From Pseudoips prasinana (Eukaryota > Arthropoda > Insecta > Lepidoptera > Nolidae): 64,000 nt of DNA. The translations under genes and the position numbers were made by a program. The notes below the pieces were generated by a model. The model ran no database searches. It saw only the letters and a program-made list of their open reading frames with translations, and was not told the origin of the DNA. The stretch is taken from the NCBI GenBank assembly GCA_951640165.1, contig OX621255.1, positions 6,014,001-6,078,000 on the forward strand. The letters run 5' to 3'. Shown here in pieces: positions 9,452 to 20,604 of this stretch. Each line of letters opens with the position of its first letter. Position 1 is the first letter of the stretch.

Positions 9452-10031
9452 GACGGGCCTTTTGGCGTGGTTGGCAAATGCTTGCTTTTCACACCAGAGG
9501 TCGTGGGTTCGATTCCCATCCAGGACAGATATTTGTGTGCGTGAACATGTCTGCTTGTCCTGAGTCTGAGTGTAATCTATACCATATAATATAATCGTAG
9601 GAAAGTCAAAACTGTACATTGAATATTTTTTTTAAAGGATTCTTGGGGTGTGATCTACAATCGATATCGAAGCCTAAAATATAGTTTTTAGAATTTTTGT
9701 CTGTTTGTCTGTATGTATGTCCGGGCTAAACTCAAAAAGTACTGCATGGATTTACTTCAAACTTTGCATTAATATTACTTAGAGGTTGGGTCAACATAAT
9801 ATAGGCTACATATTATCACGCTATCACCTACGGGGGAGGAGCTGTGATAATTTATAAGTTTTAACGCGGGTAAAACCGCGGGGCACAGCTAGTTATCTCT
9901 ATTAGTATGTATTTACAAAAAAAAGTAGTATATGTGGAGTATATCAGTTATCTGGTTACCATAGTACAAGCTCTGCTTAGTTTGGGATCAGATGTCCGTG
10001 TGTTAATAATGTCCGAAGATATTATTATTAT
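9452..10031 (+). repeat. Family A SINE split by a Helitron
   Basis: The SINE head (9452 onward, box B GGTTCGATTCCCATCC) and body run to GAGTGTAA at 9575. They resume at 9893 with TTATCTCTATTAGTATG and continue to the ATT tail at about 10031. The intact family sequence reads GTGTAATTTATCTATATGAG, so the interruption is exactly the Helitron at 9576-9892. Confidence 0.85.
9576..9892 (+). mobile_element. Non-autonomous Helitron, complete 317-bp copy inside a SINE
   Basis: It starts TCTATACCATATAATATAAT after an A at 9575 and ends GGGGCACAGCTAG at 9892 before a T. The 3' hairpin is ACGCGGGTAAAACCGCGGG. It is non-coding and presumably mobilised in trans by a RepHel-encoding Helitron. Confidence 0.88.
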
Positions 10032-10034
10032 GAG

Positions 10035-10215
10035 GTTTTCACTGCTTCACCGGAATATAGAGGGGAGCGAGGACATAATCGAGGGCAGGCCCCCTACAAG
10101 ATTGGCCAATGATCTTGTGAGGGTCGCTGCATGAGGGTAGCGCAAGACCGGAAATTATGGATGATCTTTGGGGGAAGCAGCAGTGGACGGCTTTTGGCTG
10201 ATATGATGACGATGA
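10035..10215 (+). pseudogene. RTE-type LINE 3' fragment
   Basis: A diverged copy of the RTE 3' end seen at 15702-16308, with GGCAGGCCCCCTACAAGAT, GCGCAAGACCGG and GGCTGATATGATGACGATGA. It ends in the (TGA)-rich microsatellite tail typical of RTE elements. It is too short and broken to code. Confidence 0.7.
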
Positions 10216-10436
10216 CGACAGAAACCATCTCGAAAATTAAAACTACACACTCTCTCTCTCTCTAACCCGCGCCACATGCCACCACTTTTGGGGTTCGAAT
10301 CTCAAATTAAGGGTTTTTACTGATGTGACGTTTCGTGTTACTGTCTCTCTAGGTTAAAACACAAAGACATGAAGCCGCTCACCCGACCAAGGATCGCCAA
10401 GGATATTTTATTGATACAAAGATTAAAAGGTACAGA

Positions 10437-10560
10437 CACGCCATCCAGCTACCCCAATCTGTCATATTTCCCCAATTAAAAGTGAACCTTATATTTTTGT
10501 GATAAAGTTAAAAATTTATAAAAGAAATTCGATAGATTGGGGTAGCTTGGTTACTCTGAG
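10437..10560. repeat. Fold-back MITE (CTACCCCAAT family)
   Basis: The left arm with ATCCAGCTACCCCAATCTGT is inverted at the right as GATAGATTGGGGTAGCTTGG. The interior has the AAAGTGAACCTTAT phrase shared with 8490-8735 and 42869-43020. It is non-coding. Confidence 0.7.
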
Positions 10561-10863
10561 TGAGGACAGATAAGAAGACAATAGATCCTCACCATACAAA
10601 CAAATATCGAAACCCAGTACGTGTAGTAGGATATAAATACTCATATCGTGAGAACCCAAGGCAGCTGCTTGTTCTATATATTATAAAGCACAACCTGCAC
10701 TTGGAGTCATAATGTGAGCCACAAGACGTTCACTGAGAAACTGTGTCCATCATTTGAATCGATATGCTATATCGCACGCTTGACAGCCTGGTTGGCGATC
10801 GCCATATGATGGTCATAGTTCACAGAGAAACGCTGCTGTCGCTGTATTTGTATTGCGCAAGGC

Positions 10864-11262
10864 TCAAAGAGACGTGGTCGCTTACTAAGGGCCTCATCAG
10901 AAGGCTCAAAGTTATCCAAAGTGCAATGGAGAGGGCTATGCTCGGAGTATCCCTGCGCGATGGAATCAAAAACATCGAAATCCTCAGGCGAACCAAAGTA
11001 GCCGGCATAGCCCAAAGAATTGCCAAACTGAGGTGGCAGTGGGCCGGGGACATAGCTCGTAGAACCGACGGCCGATGGGGCAGAAAGGTTCTCGAGCGGC
11101 GATCACGAACCGCGAGACGCAGCGTGGGCAGGTCCCCTGCAAGGTGGACCGACGATCTTGCAAGGGTCGCGGAAAGCCGCTGGATGCGAGCAGCGCAGGA
11201 CCGGCTATTGTGGAGATCCTTGTGGAAGGCCTTTGTCGAGCAGTGGCTGATATAAAGGCTCG
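10864..11262 (+). pseudogene. RTE-type LINE, C-terminal fragment
   Basis: An open frame ending at 11255 encodes ETWSLTKGLIRRLKVIQSAM, then a WQWAGDIARR-like motif, a KVLERR segment and RWTDDLARVA. It is colinear with the C-terminus of the copy at 15702-16308. The family is the RTE-type reverse transcriptase. The RT core is lost. The sequence is GC-richer than its surroundings, which explains several overlapping open frames on both strands. Confidence 0.75.
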
Positions 11263-11610
11263 GAGCTGCCATTTAGATCAGAAGGCATGTTAAAAACCGA
11301 CTGAGTTACGGCGGTCACGTTTTTCGATTATCCTTTCAATATAAATCTATCTTTTGCTGACGGTAAGTACATGATCTAGTAAAGCTAACTATAATAGTGT
11401 TTAATAATATTAGAACGGTAAACAAGGTCGGTATAATCTAGCCTCCTATCAAGTCTTAACAAAATATACCTACTCGAATGACAAAGGACTGACAGTGTTT
11501 CGCGCATGCGCACGCAGCTTTTTGCGTCTACACGGAAATGCGAGTCAAAAATTTGCTAAACGCGCTTATACACCGTGCTTATGACAGCCTATCGAAAACT
11601 TATACCATTC

Positions 11611-11675
11611 CTACAGTTTCCTGGGACATTATTTACACACGGCCACCTGATCCCAAATTAAGCAGAGCTCAGTGG
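11611..11675 (-). repeat. Family A SINE fragment
   Basis: It contains TTTCCTGGGACATTATTTAC and GATCCCAAATTAAGCAGAGC, the 3' half of the family A body in reverse orientation. Confidence 0.55.
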
Positions 11676-12205
11676 GTTTCCAAAAATTGCAAAGCTATAG
11701 GTAGGCTGTCAGTCCCACACTTCATACCAACTACCAACATGCCACGATAATATCAGAAGGATTTGTCTGACACGTTATGCTCCCGGTTTTCGTCAAAAAC
11801 TTTTTGCCTCTTAGATTTAATGTGCGCTTAGTCCAGCCTTACTTACTTAAATTATATTTTCTTGGAATTAAGTCACGTCGTAGTTCACAAAGGTCCTTTT
11901 TAACAAGCTTTTTATAGATTTGTTTTGATTATACCTACTTTAGATAAGTTAAAACCAAGTTTAACTTGAAAAAATAACCTTAGTTTTGCTACCTAGTGTC
12001 TAAAAAAATAGGGTTTGAGTAATGTGAAATCAATCAAGCATTATCAACGCAGATAACAAGTTTTATTATTTTTTTATATCTCCTATTAATCACAATAGCA
12101 TTATATTGCGTCTCTGTTCGTACCGGTACGGACAGCCACGACCCTGTGGAATGCCCTCCCGAGTAACGTATAACAGGGCTAGAGTTAATAGTCCATAGAT
12201 GGGTG
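11676..12205. other. No host gene seen
   Basis: AT-rich sequence. A short stretch near 12145-12170 can be read as TLWNALPSNV, a motif of LINE C-termini, but too little remains to annotate an element. Confidence 0.4.
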
Positions 12206-12367
12206 ACTATAGGTTTACTGATATTTTGCATTGACAAACTTAGTGTACACGATGTTCTAAATTCAAATTCACTTTACCGTCTAGAGGATAAAAACGACTT
12301 TTCCACTCAGATATCGAAGAGTAAAAATACTCTTTACGAGATGGGGTGATAAAAAAAATATTAAGTA

Positions 12368-14295
12368 GGGTAGACCGGGGACAATTAAAACAGGTCATGA
12401 TTGCAACATCTTCAATTTCTCGGAGCCCATGATACCTACGCGTGTGACGCTTCGTTCGTTGCATCGTCGGCCATGTTCGGTTTTGTGTTTAGTACGGCTC
12501 GAGCGAGCGAGCGACGCAGTTGTGCATAAGACGCTTCGACGAATTACTCGCCAAAAAGTAAGTATTCACGATTCTATATTTTTCGTTTTTTACCAATTTA
12601 AATCTTGTTGTTTGTCAGTTTTTCTTGTTTTGGAGTATTGTTTAACTATTTAAGTTTGTATTTATTCCTGTTCATTCATGTTTAAGTCAATAGATAGCAA
12701 AATATTGAGTGTTGAAGTAGAAAATGTCACATGGGTACGTTTGAAACGACGTGTCTGTGGGCATTTGAAACGTTTCAAACGTCCCCACATTTTCCGTATT
12801 TTTACCCGACTACACTGAAGGTGTTGTTTTCTAAAATGGCAATAAGTAATAGAATATAAAAGCGGCTCGATTTTATTTTAAATAAAGTTATTATGATGAA
12901 AAATAAACCCACTTTTAACAATCACTAGGTAATAAAACCCTTCAACCTACGACCCTAAAGTTGAGCACGCGACATTAATTTTAATCTTATTTTTTCATTA
13001 ATCTTTTCTAGAGATTATCAGAAAAACAAAAACACGTTACAGACAGAAGTTCCAAGAACGTATTTGCATATCAGCAAGCATATGAGGAATTGCTATCGGG
13101 TAAATCGTTGAGAAAGGCTGCAGAAATGTTCAGTTTAGATCACGTCTCATTAGCACGTTACTTCATCTTTTCCGAGTTGCTCACTGAATCCCCAGCCAAG
13201 TTCCCCTGACATACCTGTATCGGAACCATGCCAACATGACCAAACCAGTCCGATGACACTACAACTATCACAATCTGCTGCAGGACTTGAAGCCGGAGTC
13301 CCATCTTCTCCGAAACGCTTAGTAACTCCACAGCCAAGTTCCTCTGTCATACTAGTGTCGAAAGTTCAGCATGACCTTACCAGCCCGATGACTAACGCAG
13401 GACTTGAAGCCACTGTTCCAGCTTCTCCGATTCAAGCTTTGAGACTGATTCTCCCCACTAACTATTATTTTATAGAAGAGTGTTTTTTTTATAATTATTA
13501 AGTTTGTATTTTTAGAAGAATTTATTTTTTTTACTTTGTATCTAGTCTTGTTGTAGTTCATTAAGGGTTTTGGATAAGTTTTAGGGTACAAATTTCCAGT
13601 ATTTTAAGTGTTAAGTGCCAATAAATGTTATCTAAGTTGATTGATCTTTTCTAAAAATTAAGTTTCTTATGACTAGTCAAACCTATACCTATACGAATGT
13701 TATGATTGAAATATTGTCATGATTGAAACATTGTTATGATTGAAACAAGCAAGATTTTGTATGAGACTGGATTAACTTTTTTTCTCCCCCATATAAGTGC
13801 AATTACAGCAAAATAGGGTATTTCGTCTTTCAATAATATGAAATAGTATTTAATAACATAAATAGGAGTACGAAAATTCTTTAAATAAGAGTTATTTTGC
13901 GTTTTTTATTTTGAAGATGTTTTTACATTTATAATTTTCAAATTTTTTATGTTACGGTGACGGACTTGTCACGATCTCAATAAATATTTTATTGGTAAGT
14001 TAAATTGTTAAGACTGATTAAATACCTTCAGTAGTTCCTGAAATAATTCAGTGTTTCAATTATCCCTACATACCGTTTCAACTGTCCTTGGGGTGGGGTC
14101 AATAGAACCACTGTGCCCGGTTTTCTTTAATTTGAGATTGTAGGTTAACTATTCGAAATAGAGATATAGATTATGTTTAATTTAGGAACTAGATAACGAC
14201 CCTTTCAACGATATAAAAACGAGGGATGTAGGTATTGTAGATACTTCACTGCACACAGTTTAAGTAAAATTGTTTCAATTGTCCCCGGTCTACCC
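12368..14295 (+). mobile_element. pogo-like DNA transposon derivative, internally deleted
   Basis: The termini are inverted repeats GGGTAGACCGGGGACAATT (12368) and its complement ending at 14295, flanked by TA on both sides (12366-12367 and 14296-14297), the target duplication of Tc1/mariner/pogo elements. An exon-like segment encodes a psq-type helix-turn-helix (13012-13209). No DDE catalytic domain is seen, so it is non-autonomous. It sits inside the long-TIR element at 12206-14675. Confidence 0.8.
13012..13209 (+). pseudogene. Psq-type HTH remnant of a pogo-like transposase
   Basis: After a plausible acceptor (TTTCTAG, ending 13011) the frame reads a basic segment, then FAYQQAYEELLSGKSLRKAA and EMFSLDHVSLARYF, and stops at TGA by 13209. 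The SLRKAA...SLDHVSLARYF pattern fits the DNA-binding HTH of pogo transposases. An upstream donor (AAAAAG/GTAAGTA at about 12558) could join it to a short GC-rich 5' exon. The remainder of the transposase (DDE domain) is missing. Downstream, 13250-13450 holds a degenerate internal repeat reading AGLEAGVPSSP and AGLEATVPASP. Confidence 0.6.
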
Positions 14296-14675
14296 TACTC
14301 CTTTTTACGAAAATTTCGCGGTCGGAGGAGTATGAAATTTGGAACAGTTAAAGTACATATCCAAAAGGAGTGCAAAAAGCTAATATTTTTGTATAATAGG
14401 CATTAGAAGGTATTTATTTTAATAAAAAATACATTACACACACTACCATGCTTTTGGAACACTGACAAACTGAGAAGAGATGAGAAACCGAGTGTCATAA
14501 CTGAGAACCGATTAATATTATTTTCACACCCTATCTCGGAAAGAGTATTTTTGCTCTTCGATATCTGAGTGGAAAAATCGTTTTTATCCTCTAGAGTGTA
14601 AAGTATATTTGAATTTAGAACATCGTGTGCACTAAGTTTGTGAATGCAAAATATCAGTAAACCTATTTACTACTA

Positions 14676-15321
14676 CCTCTATGGTGCCGAATTTATCATA
14701 CAACTTTTTTAATTTATTAAAAACTAAGACTCGAAACCTTCTTGGTGTACTTTTTAAATTTGTTTTGCGCAATATTACTGTTCTATTACACTCAAACTGT
14801 AGCAAGGTTACTTTAAGATTTTTCTTAATTATACCTTAGTATTATTTGCTATAATTTAGAGATTAGAAAGTTCTGTAATAGTTACATATCATAATATTGT
14901 AATTAATAGCTAAATTGAAATAAAAGTATTAATAATAAGATTTTTTTTCGCATTTAGTCATTTCCTCACTGAGGTGTGATGAAAAGTTACGTGTTGCACT
15001 CGAGTGCAAAGATTTTTCAGTTTTTGAGAATAGAACCTTAATGGTCGAATTTCGGACAAGAGGGATCTCTAGTCAAATATAAATGGAGTACTTAATAATA
15101 AACCATAAGGGTCGGTGAGAAGCTAGTTTAAATTAACGCAGCGGTCGTGAGTTCAATCCCACAGGACCGAAAACATTTGTTTCAACTATTAGTATTACTA
15201 TTAAGGGTCTACCCAACAAGACACATAAACACAAACATAGACAAAATGGCTTGGGATTGAGTCCTCAAAATTAACACATTAAAGTACAATGTAATTTTAT
15301 TTTAAAAAATAAATATTAAAA
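14676..15321. other. No gene seen
   Basis: AT-rich. A short GGTCGTGAGTTCAATCCC-type box B at about 15147 hints at a SINE remnant, but the head cannot be delimited. Confidence 0.4.
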
Positions 15322-15400
15322 AAAAAGGATTCTTAATAAGTTTTCCGGCAGTGTTTCTTAGTAGCTGCCACGTCATGCACTGCATGGTAGGGTAACATAA
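15322..15400 (-). repeat. LINE tail fragment
   Basis: It contains GGCAGTGTTTCTTAGTAGCTGC and GTCATGCACTGCATGG. These match, in the opposite orientation to the forward text at 25975-26035, part of the LINE fragment at 25905-26341. Non-coding. Confidence 0.5.
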
Positions 15401-15688
15401 ATTGCCGATTTCACACAAATGTAATATTTTAACGGAATAAATGAATTTTAATTTGAAAATTCCGAAAATTTAGAGGTACCTCTAGGTACTTACATATGTC
15501 CATGATTGGATAACATAATTATTTTATGGACACGTGTTGTGATATTACAGCTAAATGTATTTTTTATTATTAAAAATAAATTTCGTTAAGAAATTAGATA
15601 TGCTCATTAACTTTACCGTATACATAATTATTTATATTCATTCGTAATAATATGGAGATAATAAGGAAAATAAGGAATTTTAGTAAGT

Positions 15689-16321
15689 ATCTAATTTACA
15701 AGTACTCGAAGTTGTAGAGAACTATATTTACCTAGGACAGACCATCCAACTAGGTAGGTCCAACTTCGAGAAGGAGGTCAATCGTAGAATCCAACTCGGA
15801 TGGGCAGCGTTCGGGAAGCTACGTAACATCTTCTCGTCCAAAATACCGCAGTGTCTCAAGTCGAAAGTCTTCGACCAGTGTGTGTTGCCAGTGATGACAT
15901 ACGGAACAGAGACGTGGTCGCTCACTATGGGCCTTATTAGAAGGCTCAAGGTCACCCAAAGAGCAATGGAGAGGGCTATGCTCGGAGTTTCCCTGCGGGA
16001 TCGCATCAGAAATGTCGAAATCCGCAGGCGAACCAAAGTCACCGACATAGCCCGAAGAATTGCCAAGCTGAAGTGGCAGTGGGCAGGGCACATAGCTCGT
16101 AGAGCCGACGGCCGTTGGGGCAGAAAGGTTCTCGAGTGGCGACCACGAACCGGAAGACGCAGCGTGGGCAGGCCCCCTACAAGATGGACCGATGATCTTG
16201 TGCGGGTCGCTGGAAATCGCTGGATGCGGATAGCGCAAGACCGGCAATTGTGGAGATCTTTGGGGGAGGCCTTTGTCCAGCAGTGGACGTCTTTCGGCTG
16301 ATATGATGATCTAATTTACAA
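15689..16321 (+). mobile_element. 5'-truncated RTE LINE with 13-bp target duplication
   Basis: A perfect direct repeat ATCTAATTTACAA occurs at 15689-15701 and 16309-16321, bounding the LINE piece at 15702-16308. The element ends in GGCTGATATGATG, the RTE tail. This is a clean, relatively young insertion. Confidence 0.9.
15702..16301 (+). pseudogene. RTE reverse transcriptase C-terminal domain (truncated)
   Basis: The reading runs from about 15705 (VVENYIYLGQTI-type motif) through FGKLRNIFSSKIP, VLPVMTYGTETWSL, a WQWAGHIARR motif and RWTDDLVRVAGNRW to WTSFG and stop by 16301. There is one frame change near 15880. These are the thumb and C-terminal motifs of RTE-clade LINE proteins; the polymerase core and endonuclease are absent. 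Other tails of the same family lie at 10035, 10864, 24904, 29440, 32105 (-) and 37264 (-). Confidence 0.8.
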
Positions 16322-17397
16322 ATTGCTTCCATCTAGGAAATGTCAAACCATTATTATTTCGTTATTGACGATGCTTAAACATATAGTCAAGATACAGATA
16401 CACAAAAATCAAGTCCTTAATCGAAATCAATATGGTGAACTAACTTCGATTCGCAGGTTCGCTCGCACACATTACTCGGCCGTCTAAAAGTTATTATTAT
16501 AACGAGAACATTATTGATAAATTGCTGTCCGTCTAATTATTATAACCATTTCTTGTTCAAATTAGGCAATTTTCCAACAGGTCTGTATGTCCATGCAGGT
16601 TTACTAACCCTGTCCTCAGTCAGATTGAGGTAGCTGGATGTCCTGGCGTCTGTACCCATACGAAGCAGCGATAGGCAGTTTATAATATATACAAAAACTA
16701 TTACAATAAAGATATTTGTGAAGATACGAACAGAAAACCCACAAAAGTTCCCATGTGTCCCCTTAATCTCAATGCACTTGCATATTGTATTAGTTACTAA
16801 CAAGGTATTACAAGTTACGAGAGAGTTAATACTGATATAACAGTGACAATAATTAAACATACATAATGCAAGCTAGTCTGATTACTTTTACATAGCTAAT
16901 CTTTATACACATTGTATACAACATGTAACGTAATTAACGCACACCCTCAAACAACCCAATTAGCACATTATATTATAATCATCATACATACACGAAATTT
17001 TTAATTTAACATGAATATGCATTGTTATTTACTAAATTAGTTTCTTGGAATAAAGTTTATTTTTCTTTATTTTGTGTTGAATGATGGAATTTGTATTGAA
17101 TACAAATAAAACTGCTATTCAAAAGTCTTAGGTATTACTTTGACTTACGGTCCATTTTGTTTTGACTGTACAGGGTTAATATAACGATAATTTCCGTGGT
17201 TTTAATTATTTTGGAAAAAAAATTACCTGTATTAAAAATGATATAAATCGATTCAGTAAACGATTCTGAACAAACTATTTTCGGGATGTGCGTTAATTAA
17301 GTTACATGTTGTAGAGTTGAAAGTGAATGGTTCTGTAACGGTACTCTGGGGGACATGCTATCATCCCAGTTATATTCCAATCCCAATGTATTAAAGC
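16322..17397. other. No host gene seen; MITE end at about 16615-16660
   Basis: Only a diverged right end of the CTACCCCAAT MITE family (GAGGTAGCTGGATGTCCTGG, 16627-16646) is recognisable. The rest is AT-rich with no coding pattern. Confidence 0.45.
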
Positions 17398-17745
17398 ACG
17401 TGTGGCGCAGCGGCTAAAACAGTCGCCTCGCCCCTTCGTGTCGCTGGTTCGAGATCCGCGGCGGACAACTATTTGTGTGACCCATAAATAGTTGTTCTGA
17501 GTCTGGATGTAATTTGTGTCCGTCTGTTATATGTTTGCGAGGTACTCCGCGAAATTAAAAAAAAACTATGCTAGGCTATTGGGGTTCGTAGAAGTCGACC
17601 CGAGGGAACATGTACCAGAGAACGGCCAGCAGCGTCTCTCTGTGTACTATGACCATCATGCTGCTATCGCCAACCCGTCTACCAAGCGTGGCGATTATGG
17701 CATCTCCCTCCAAATGCTTTTGGGGAGGCCAAAACAAATATTGTC
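17398..17745 (+). repeat. Family F SINE followed by family G repeat
   Basis: The head GTGTGGCGCAGCGGCTAAAA (box A) and CTGGTTCGAGATCC (box B) is followed by GTTCTGAGTCTGGATGTAAT. From about 17590 the family G segment (ACTATGACCATCATGCTG) is appended. The same F-to-G order of motifs suggests they may form one longer composite SINE. Confidence 0.65.
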
Positions 17746-18373
17746 TTTTTTAACATGACATTTATATTTAGCCTAGGAGGCATTTACTACTTCACCGGAC
17801 AATAGAATCGAGCGTGGGCTCGAACCGTCTAGCAAAATAATACAAACTAAGGATTCGAACCTCGACTCGGAGTGGTTACTGAACTGAAGATGGGGCATGA
17901 GAGGCTCATAGACTTTTAAGGACGTCACGTGTGCCTCTCGTCCGATTGATAATCATATATACATATATCCATCGATACGTATGCCATTAAAAGGTAATAG
18001 AGGAAAACTCTGTTACGTGTTACACAAATTGGTTTTCTTAATTTTGTTTTATCCTTAAATTACTCAACAATTTATTTTATATCTTCCTTGTATAATAGAG
18101 AGAAAAAGACGTATATAGATTTTACCTTACGTGACATTGCTACCTATAAACTCCTGCGCAAGCCGCTTAATCTTGGTTCCTAAAATTATTGCTGACTGTA
18201 CTTCAACAGGTAATTGAATACCTTCCTAGGTAACTGATAAATAATTTAAAAAGTTAAACATATACAATTAATGTCAATACAGCCTTCCGGGTTACGATAT
18301 TTATGTTAATAAGCCGGTAACTGGGCAAGTTAATACTGTTATTATTATACTTGTCATAAATGATTATTTATAA
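17746..18373. other. No gene seen
   Basis: AT-rich. The short CTTCACCGGACAATAGAATC phrase is another SINE-like scrap. There is no open frame with coding character. Confidence 0.4.
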
Positions 18374-18560
18374 CTAGCTGTGCCCAGCGGATTTACCCGC
18401 GTTAAATTTTATAAATTGTCACAGCTCCTCTCCCGTAGGTGATAGTGTGATAATATGTAGCCTATATGTTGACCCGACCTCTTATGCTCATGCATAATGT
18501 GAAATGTGCAAAAGTAAATCATGACAGGCATACATACAGACAAAAATATACACATACATA
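18374..18560 (-). mobile_element. Non-autonomous Helitron, 5'-truncated
   Basis: Forward CTAGCTGTGCCCAGCGG at 18374 is the reversed CTAG-type 3' end, followed by GTAGGTGATAGTGTGATAAT. The body decays after about 18490 and the TC 5' end is missing. Confidence 0.7.
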
Positions 18561-18597
18561 ATTTAAGATAATAACCTACATAAAATACATATATCTA

Positions 18598-18715
18598 AGG
18601 CAAAGAGGAAAGGTAGTGTTCTTTTAACCTTTTTTTAAATACGGGGATGGTATTACTATTACGTATGTTAGGCGGAAGAGAGTTCCACAGCCTAACCGCC
18701 TGTTATTTTATTGTG
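18598..18715 (-). pseudogene. LINE C-terminus remnant
   Basis: On the - strand a frame reads AVRLWNSLPPNIRN, a short linker, then FKKRLKEHYLSSLP and stop. This is the conserved C-terminal signature of CR1/Jockey-type LINE proteins. Nothing else of the element remains. Confidence 0.65.
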
Positions 18716-19485
18716 TTAAATAAGCAAACTCGATAATTAACTCATAGATTTGAGTGTATTCATCCTAAATGGCACTATCTACAACTGATTATTACCCAAT
18801 TCTATATTTATTTATTTTCTTAGGAAGACCAACAGCATTTATCAACACAATGTTTATGATATATTCATAGGCAGCAGAAAGCCATTAACAGGTCTCCACG
18901 AGTAAAATCCTGATTACTTAATTAATAATGTGCAGAATAAATATAAACTTATAGAATGCGAACCATCTAAATCATTATTATGTTTTACATAAAACCTTTT
19001 TGGAAAAAGTTAAGGCTTATTACATACACATAGATAATAATATAGGTTTTGGGACAACGAACATATTCAACAAAGTTTATGTTCCTTGACGCACATAATT
19101 TAGAGGCCTTGAATAGGACACCATAATTTTGTCGGGCACCCAGCCATAACAGACATTGATATGGGACTGTAACTAAAACAAAGGACACGCACAGATAACA
19201 AATAGACACAACACACACACTACTTTCAACTTCCAACTCAAAAAGGCTTGCTGAGGCGATAGGTATGTGAATGACCAATAATAGATCTATAAATAATTAA
19301 TATTTCAATATTATTATTATAAGTATTACAAATAAATAATATACAACATTTCAATATTGTTGAAGCATTTGAGAAAAAAAATATGACGTATTGTCTATAG
19401 GAGCACAATTTATCATAATAATTTTTTTACCATTAAATAGTGACACATGAAAAAATTAATAAAAAAGAACGAGTGCGCTTCAGAC
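18716..19485. other. No gene seen
   Basis: AT-rich. Open frames here show no family motif or splice support. Confidence 0.4.
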
Positions 19486-19911
19486 CAGTGTTTTTCAACG
19501 TGTGGGTCGCGACCCCCTGCGGGATCGCGAAGCATCTATAGGGGGGTCGCGAAACTTCTATAGGGAAGTTGCAAAAAGTTGGGAAAGCTAGTCATTGGGT
19601 CGCAAATGAATTTGGAGTATTATTATTAGGCCTGCTGCAAATACATTAACAGTTTAGCGCGTAGTTCCAAAACTCTGGCTAGTACTTTGTCTTTTGACAA
19701 CCACCTGACCTATGAATAATAAAGTAAATTTTGGTGGAGTGCTTTCTATTCCAATTCTTCACAAATTTTAATGATGTAGGATCCGAACCCTATGAAAATT
19801 TATAAAAATGTTGGATATGTGTCACAAAATAAAAGAAACATGACAAAATGGCGGGTAAAAAATGGCTAGGGAGTCGCGTGATGAAAAAGGTTTAAAAACA
19901 ATGCTTTAGAC
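19478..19911. mobile_element. hAT-type MITE with 8-bp target duplication
   Basis: The element spans 19486-19903. The termini CAGTGTTTTTCAA and CATTGTTTTTAAA (right end, reversed) match at 11 of 13 bases. Flanks CTTCAGAC (19478-19485) and CTTTAGAC (19904-19911) are an 8-bp duplication with one mismatch. The subterminal TGGGTCGCGACCCC phrase and the CAGTG start fit the hAT superfamily. It has no transposase frame. Confidence 0.8.
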
Positions 19912-20185
19912 CAGCCAACTGGCTATGAGAGAAATTACGAAAGAAAATGTGTACTCGCACCTCTCTCTCTTGCCCCTACAGTATATACGAAATGTATCTC
20001 TTCCTCTTTCTATCTTCTACGAGTATTACTTATATTCCCAACCTCCGTTCACCTCGCCTGATGCCATTTTTCGTAACGTATTATATTATACCGTAGAAAA
20101 TTATACCTACAATGCCATGTTATATGGACATGTAACGCAAGATGCATACGTGGACACGTTGAATCTCTAAAACGCAGGAACAACT
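19912..20185. other. No gene seen
   Basis: An 81-codon open frame lies here but shows no motif or splice support. No feature is claimed. Confidence 0.35.
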
Positions 20186-20425
20186 ACTCTACCGGCTAAG
20201 TCGTTGAACATCGATTTCTTAAATAGCTTTCAAGTAAATAAAGGTTAAAAATGCCTTAATCAATCGTTAAATCAGCTTCAACGTTGACAATCGATTCTGA
20301 ACCATTTATGACGTCACATGTGCTCATGGAAGCCGATTTAACGATTTATTAAGTCATTTTTAACCTTTATTTATTTGAACGCCATTTAAGAAATCGATGT
20401 TCGGCAACACAGCCGGTAGAGCCCC
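20186..20425. mobile_element. Fold-back MITE (CTACCGGCTAAGTCG family)
   Basis: The left half (CTACCGGCTAAGTCG, an AAATAAAGGTTAAAAATG segment, AACGTTGACAATCGATTC) is the inverted complement of the right half ending in CCGGTAGAGCCCC. The whole unit is a roughly 240-bp palindrome with a TTTATGACGTCACATG centre. Further copies lie at 39852-40066, 49329-49577, 49695-49860 (diverged) and 50543-50751. Confidence 0.8.
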
Positions 20426-20572
20426 AGTAAAGATACTACAAGGCAAATAACACTTTACTGCAATTTCATAGATTACCAATTACAATGACAACTGCAACGG
20501 CTCTTCAGCATATACATGACAGTTCAATCTATGGCCTCGATATTTTAAAAATAGAACTTTCGATCGAAATAA

Positions 20573-20604
20573 TAGGTCTTTACCTATGAAATTGCCGTTT
20601 TGTA
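20573..20604. repeat. mariner left TIR with TA duplication
   Basis: TA at 20573-20574, then the TIR from 20575. The first 25 bases are identical to the inverted right end, with 28 of 30 matching in total. Confidence 0.9.

Larger units (their letters stand above)
12206..14675. mobile_element. Long-TIR DNA element split by a pogo-like element
   Basis: Arms of about 150 bp face each other. The left arm (about 12206-12360) includes GTACACGATGTTCTAAATTC, a TATCCTCTAGA-type segment and ACTCAGATATCGAAGAG. The right arm (about 14527-14675) has the reverse complements. The intervening sequence contains the element at 12368-14295; without it this would be a roughly 540-bp long-TIR MITE. It has no coding capacity. 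Confidence 0.75.

Noticed and set aside
10764..11272. Long overlapping open frames on both strands (up to 163 codons)
   Set aside because: The + frame is an RTE C-terminus. The others are shadows caused by its higher GC content.
19925..20170. 81-codon open frame
   Set aside because: AT-rich, with no motif or splice support. It partly repeats a low-copy phrase also seen near 43065.
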